DNA of 9,147 nucleotides. Origin: Alphaproteobacteria bacterium. Its GTDB lineage: Bacteria; Pseudomonadota; Alphaproteobacteria; UBA8366; JADFVY01. The number at the start of each line of letters is the position of its first letter. The stretch's first letter is position 1. The position numbers were made by a program, and so were the translations under genes. Below, one piece after another: positions 7,072 through 9,147 of this stretch. The notes beneath the pieces were generated by a model. It had not been told where the DNA came from, searched no databases, and worked only from the letters and a program-made list of their open reading frames with translations. Location: assembly GCA_029881615.1 (NCBI GenBank), contig JAOUMF010000043.1:1-9147 (forward strand), given 5' to 3'.

Positions 7072-7863
7072 ATGTCAAGAAACAAACCATTCACCAAGCG
7101 CCCCCAGCGTGGAAATCGCCCGAATCGCGACGATGAGTCGCGCATCGCGGGGTCACGCGAGTCGGGCTGGCTATACGGCCTGCACGCGGTATCGGCCGCA
7201 TTGGCCAACCCGGCGCGAAAAATTCGCCGCCTGATCGCCACTACCGACGCCCTGGAAAAGCTGCCGGCCGCCAGCCGGTATCCCGATGCGGAAAAAATGA
7301 CGCGTCAGGAAATCGACAACGCTCTCCCGCCGGGCGCGGTGCATCAGGGTGTGGCGCTGCTCGCCGACCCGCTGGACCAGCCGGCACTGGAAGACATCAT
7401 TGCCACCGCCGAGGAGCAGGCGGTGATCGTGGTACTGGATCAGGTGACCGACCCCCATAATATCGGCGCGGTGCTGCGCAGTGCGGCGGCCTTCGGCGCG
7501 CTGGCGGTAATTCAGACTGAACGGGGGGCACCCGGCGCCACGGGAATCGTCGCGAAAGCGGCCAGCGGCGCGCTGGAGGCCGTGCCTCTGGTCACGGTCA
7601 CCAATCTGGCGCGGGCGCTCGAAGCACTGCAGCGGTCCGAATTCTGGCTGATCGGGATGGACGGCGAGGCCGAACGAACGCTGGCCGATATCGCCCCGGC
7701 GGGCCGCACGGCGCTGGTCCTCGGCGCCGAAGGCAAAGGCTTGCGCCGCCTTACCCGCGAGCATTGCGACCTGCTGGCCCGCCTGCCTACCCGGCCGCCG
7801 ATTTCCAGCCTGAACATATCGAATGCGGCGGCCGTGGCGCTATACGAACTGGCGCGCCACTAA
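7072..7863 (+). CDS. rlmB: 23S rRNA (guanosine-2'-O-)-methyltransferase RlmB, TrmH/SpoU family
   Basis: The family transfers a methyl group from S-adenosylmethionine to a ribose 2'-OH; RlmB of E. coli modifies G2251 in the P loop of 23S rRNA. The 263-residue product has a basic extension (1-30), the N-terminal RNA-binding domain starting at SGWLYGLHAVSAAL (31-44) with VHQGVAL at 90-96, and a SPOUT knot domain with all three motifs: motif 1 DPHNIGAVLRSAAAFG (127-142, key Asn130 and Arg136), motif 2 LVLGAEGKGLRRL (215-227, Glu220) and motif 3 ISSLNISNAAAVALYE (244-259, Asn248). The ATG at 7070-7074 region is taken at 7072; the ribosome-binding site is weak (GAAGAG at 7061-7066). A tRNA methyltransferase of the same family is the main alternative. 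It is divergent from the tRNA cluster. Confidence 0.9.
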   Translation: MSRNKPFTKRPQRGNRPNRDDESRIAGSRESGWLYGLHAVSAALANPARKIRRLIATTDALEKLPAASRYPDAEKMTRQEIDNALPPGAVHQGVALLADPLDQPALEDIIATAEEQAVIVVLDQVTDPHNIGAVLRSAAAFGALAVIQTERGAPGATGIVAKAASGALEAVPLVTVTNLARALEALQRSEFWLIGMDGEAERTLADIAPAGRTALVLGAEGKGLRRLTREHCDLLARLPTRPPISSLNISNAAAVALYELARH

Positions 7864-7886
7864 CATCAAGGCCGGCCCGTTCCGCC

Positions 7887-9147
7887 CTACCCCTTCTTTC
7901 CTTGTGACTGTTTGCGCAGACCGGACAACGTCGCCACGGGGGTGATTGCTTCGGGATCCACCCGCAACTCGATCAGGCTCGGCCGGTCGGCGGCCAGCGC
8001 ACGCTCGAAGGCCGGGGCGAAATCTTCGGTTTTCTCCACCACCTCGCCATTGGCGCCATAGGCCCTCGCCAACGCCGCGAAATCTGGATTCTTCAATTCC
8101 GTACCCGACACTCGCCCAGGATAATTGCGCTCCTGATGCATGCGAATGGTGCCATACATGCCGTTATTGACGACGATGAAGATCGCCTTCGCGTCATACT
8201 GAACGGCGGTCGCCAGTTCCTGCCCGTTCATCATGAAACAGCCGTCACCGTTGAACGACACCACGACCCGGTTCGGCCAGGCCAGCTTGGCCGCCACCGC
8301 GGCCGGCACGCCGTACCCCATGGAACCCAGCGTGGGCGCGGCCTGGGTGCGATATTTCGACCAGCGATAAAAGCGATGAGGCCAGATTGAATAATTGCCC
8401 GCCCCATTGGTCAGAATTGCATCCTCCGGCAGTGTTTCGTTCAGCCAGGCGACAATTTCGGCCATCTGCACCGGCCCGGGATTGGGCAGCGGCTCCGAGA
8501 ACCGCAGATAATCGGCCCGCGCCTCGCCGGCCCAATCGTCCCAGGCGCGCTTTTCGACCGGCGCCATTGCCCTGGCCGCCGCCGCGAAGGCAGGCATGCT
8601 GGAAACAATCCCCAGGTCGGCGCGGTAAACGCTGTTCAACTCGTTCGGGTCGGGATGCACATGAATCAGCTTCTGCTTCGGCGCCGGCGGCTCCAGCAGC
8701 GTATAGCCGCTCGTCGTCATCTCGCCCAGCCGGGGGCCCACCGCTATAATCAGGTCGGCCTCGCGCACACGCTTGCCCAGCGACGGGTCGATACCAATGC
8801 CCACATGCCCCACATAGCGCGGATCGTAATTGTCGAAACAGTCCTGACGGCGAAAGGCCGCGCCAGTGGGGATATTGTTGGCCTTGGCGAACTCCTGGAT
8901 ATTCGACGAGGTGCCGCTGGTCCAGCCGGCCCCGCCGACGATCATCAGCGGGCGCTCGGCCGCCGCCAGCATATCGCGCAGCGCCGTCATATCGGGCTGT
9001 CCGGGATAACCGAGCGTGGGCGGCGCCGGCGGTACATCACTGACCGCGACCATATCGCGCAACATATCCTCGGGAAGGGCCAGCACGACCGGGCCCGGGC
9101 GCCCCGAACTCGCGGTATGAAAGGCCCGGTTCACATATTCGGGAATT
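7887..9147 (-). CDS. Thiamine-diphosphate enzyme, acetolactate synthase-like (partial, N-terminus missing)
   Basis: About 420 C-terminal residues are visible; the start lies beyond the right edge. The frame reads on through the window end (IPEYVNRAFHTASSGRPGPV), so the GTG at 9132-9134 is internal. This segment covers the end of the pyrimidine domain (SGRPGPVVLALPEDM), the middle domain (PLMIVGGAGW near 8930) and the pyrophosphate domain with the cofactor motif: GDG at 8241-8249 and NN at 8163-8168, 29 residues from first to last. The superfamily includes acetolactate synthase, glyoxylate carboligase, oxalyl-CoA decarboxylase and related lyases. The catalytic Glu lies in the missing part, so the reaction cannot be fixed. 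No ilvN follows; the next gene is convergent rlmB, 23 bases away, so this is probably not the biosynthetic IlvBN enzyme. Confidence 0.85.
   Translation of the reverse strand, partial: IPEYVNRAFHTASSGRPGPVVLALPEDMLRDMVAVSDVPPAPPTLGYPGQPDMTALRDMLAAAERPLMIVGGAGWTSGTSSNIQEFAKANNIPTGAAFRRQDCFDNYDPRYVGHVGIGIDPSLGKRVREADLIIAVGPRLGEMTTSGYTLLEPPAPKQKLIHVHPDPNELNSVYRADLGIVSSMPAFAAAARAMAPVEKRAWDDWAGEARADYLRFSEPLPNPGPVQMAEIVAWLNETLPEDAILTNGAGNYSIWPHRFYRWSKYRTQAAPTLGSMGYGVPAAVAAKLAWPNRVVVSFNGDGCFMMNGQELATAVQYDAKAIFIVVNNGMYGTIRMHQERNYPGRVSGTELKNPDFAALARAYGANGEVVEKTEDFAPAFERALAADRPSLIELRVDPEAITPVATLSGLRKQSQGKKG

Noticed and set aside
6942..7241. Minus-strand open frame of 99 codons over the divergent region and rlmB start
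   Set aside because: It overlaps the candidate tRNA promoter and rlmB, shows no domain, and has no supporting ribosome-binding site that I can see.
7171..7764. Minus-strand open frame inside rlmB
   Set aside because: It is antisense to all three conserved RlmB motifs and has no recognisable family.
7864..7886. GGCCGGCC palindrome between rlmB and the convergent gene as a terminator
   Set aside because: It has no loop or U run, and the 23-base gap is too small for a convincing bidirectional terminator.

Overview
This window is a piece of chromosome from a moderately GC-rich bacterium, most likely an alphaproteobacterium. The evidence is the alphaproteobacterial style of the RpoB, EF-Tu and L7/L12 proteins and the gene order tuf, tRNA-Trp, secE, nusG, rplK, rplA, rplJ, rplL, rpoB. 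I cannot name the genus from sequence alone. No mobile element, CRISPR array, phage gene or sign of recent transfer is visible.

From about position 6960 down to position 1, everything is on the minus strand and forms one large translation and transcription cluster. In transcription order it holds a candidate promoter (6930-6958), tRNA-Tyr(GTA), tRNA-Gly(TCC), tuf (EF-Tu), tRNA-Trp(CCA), secE (preprotein translocase), nusG (transcription factor), rplK (L11), rplA (L1), rplJ (L10), rplL (L7/L12) and the first 612 codons of rpoB, which runs off the left edge. I see no classical intrinsic terminator (GC stem followed at once by a U run) between the tRNA genes and rpoB. The intergenic gaps instead hold hairpins that look like translational control, processing or attenuation sites. 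The best are an L1-type autoregulatory site ahead of rplK (4344-4372), a 275-base structured leader ahead of rplJ, a hairpin abutting the tuf start codon, and three stacked palindromes between rplL and rpoB.

To the right, rlmB (23S rRNA 2'-O-methyltransferase) is transcribed in the opposite direction from the shared 198-base region 6874-7071. It converges on a C-terminal 420-residue part of a thiamine-diphosphate enzyme of the acetolactate synthase superfamily, which runs off the right edge.

Nearly all genes serve protein synthesis or gene expression: tRNAs and EF-Tu deliver amino acids, L11/L1/L10/L12 form the factor-binding centre and L1 stalk of the large subunit, NusG couples RNA polymerase to ribosomes or Rho, RpoB is the polymerase beta subunit, SecE is part of the export channel, and RlmB modifies 23S rRNA. 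No undescribed multi-gene system was found. The points worth a second look are RNA-level regulatory structures in the intergenic spaces.
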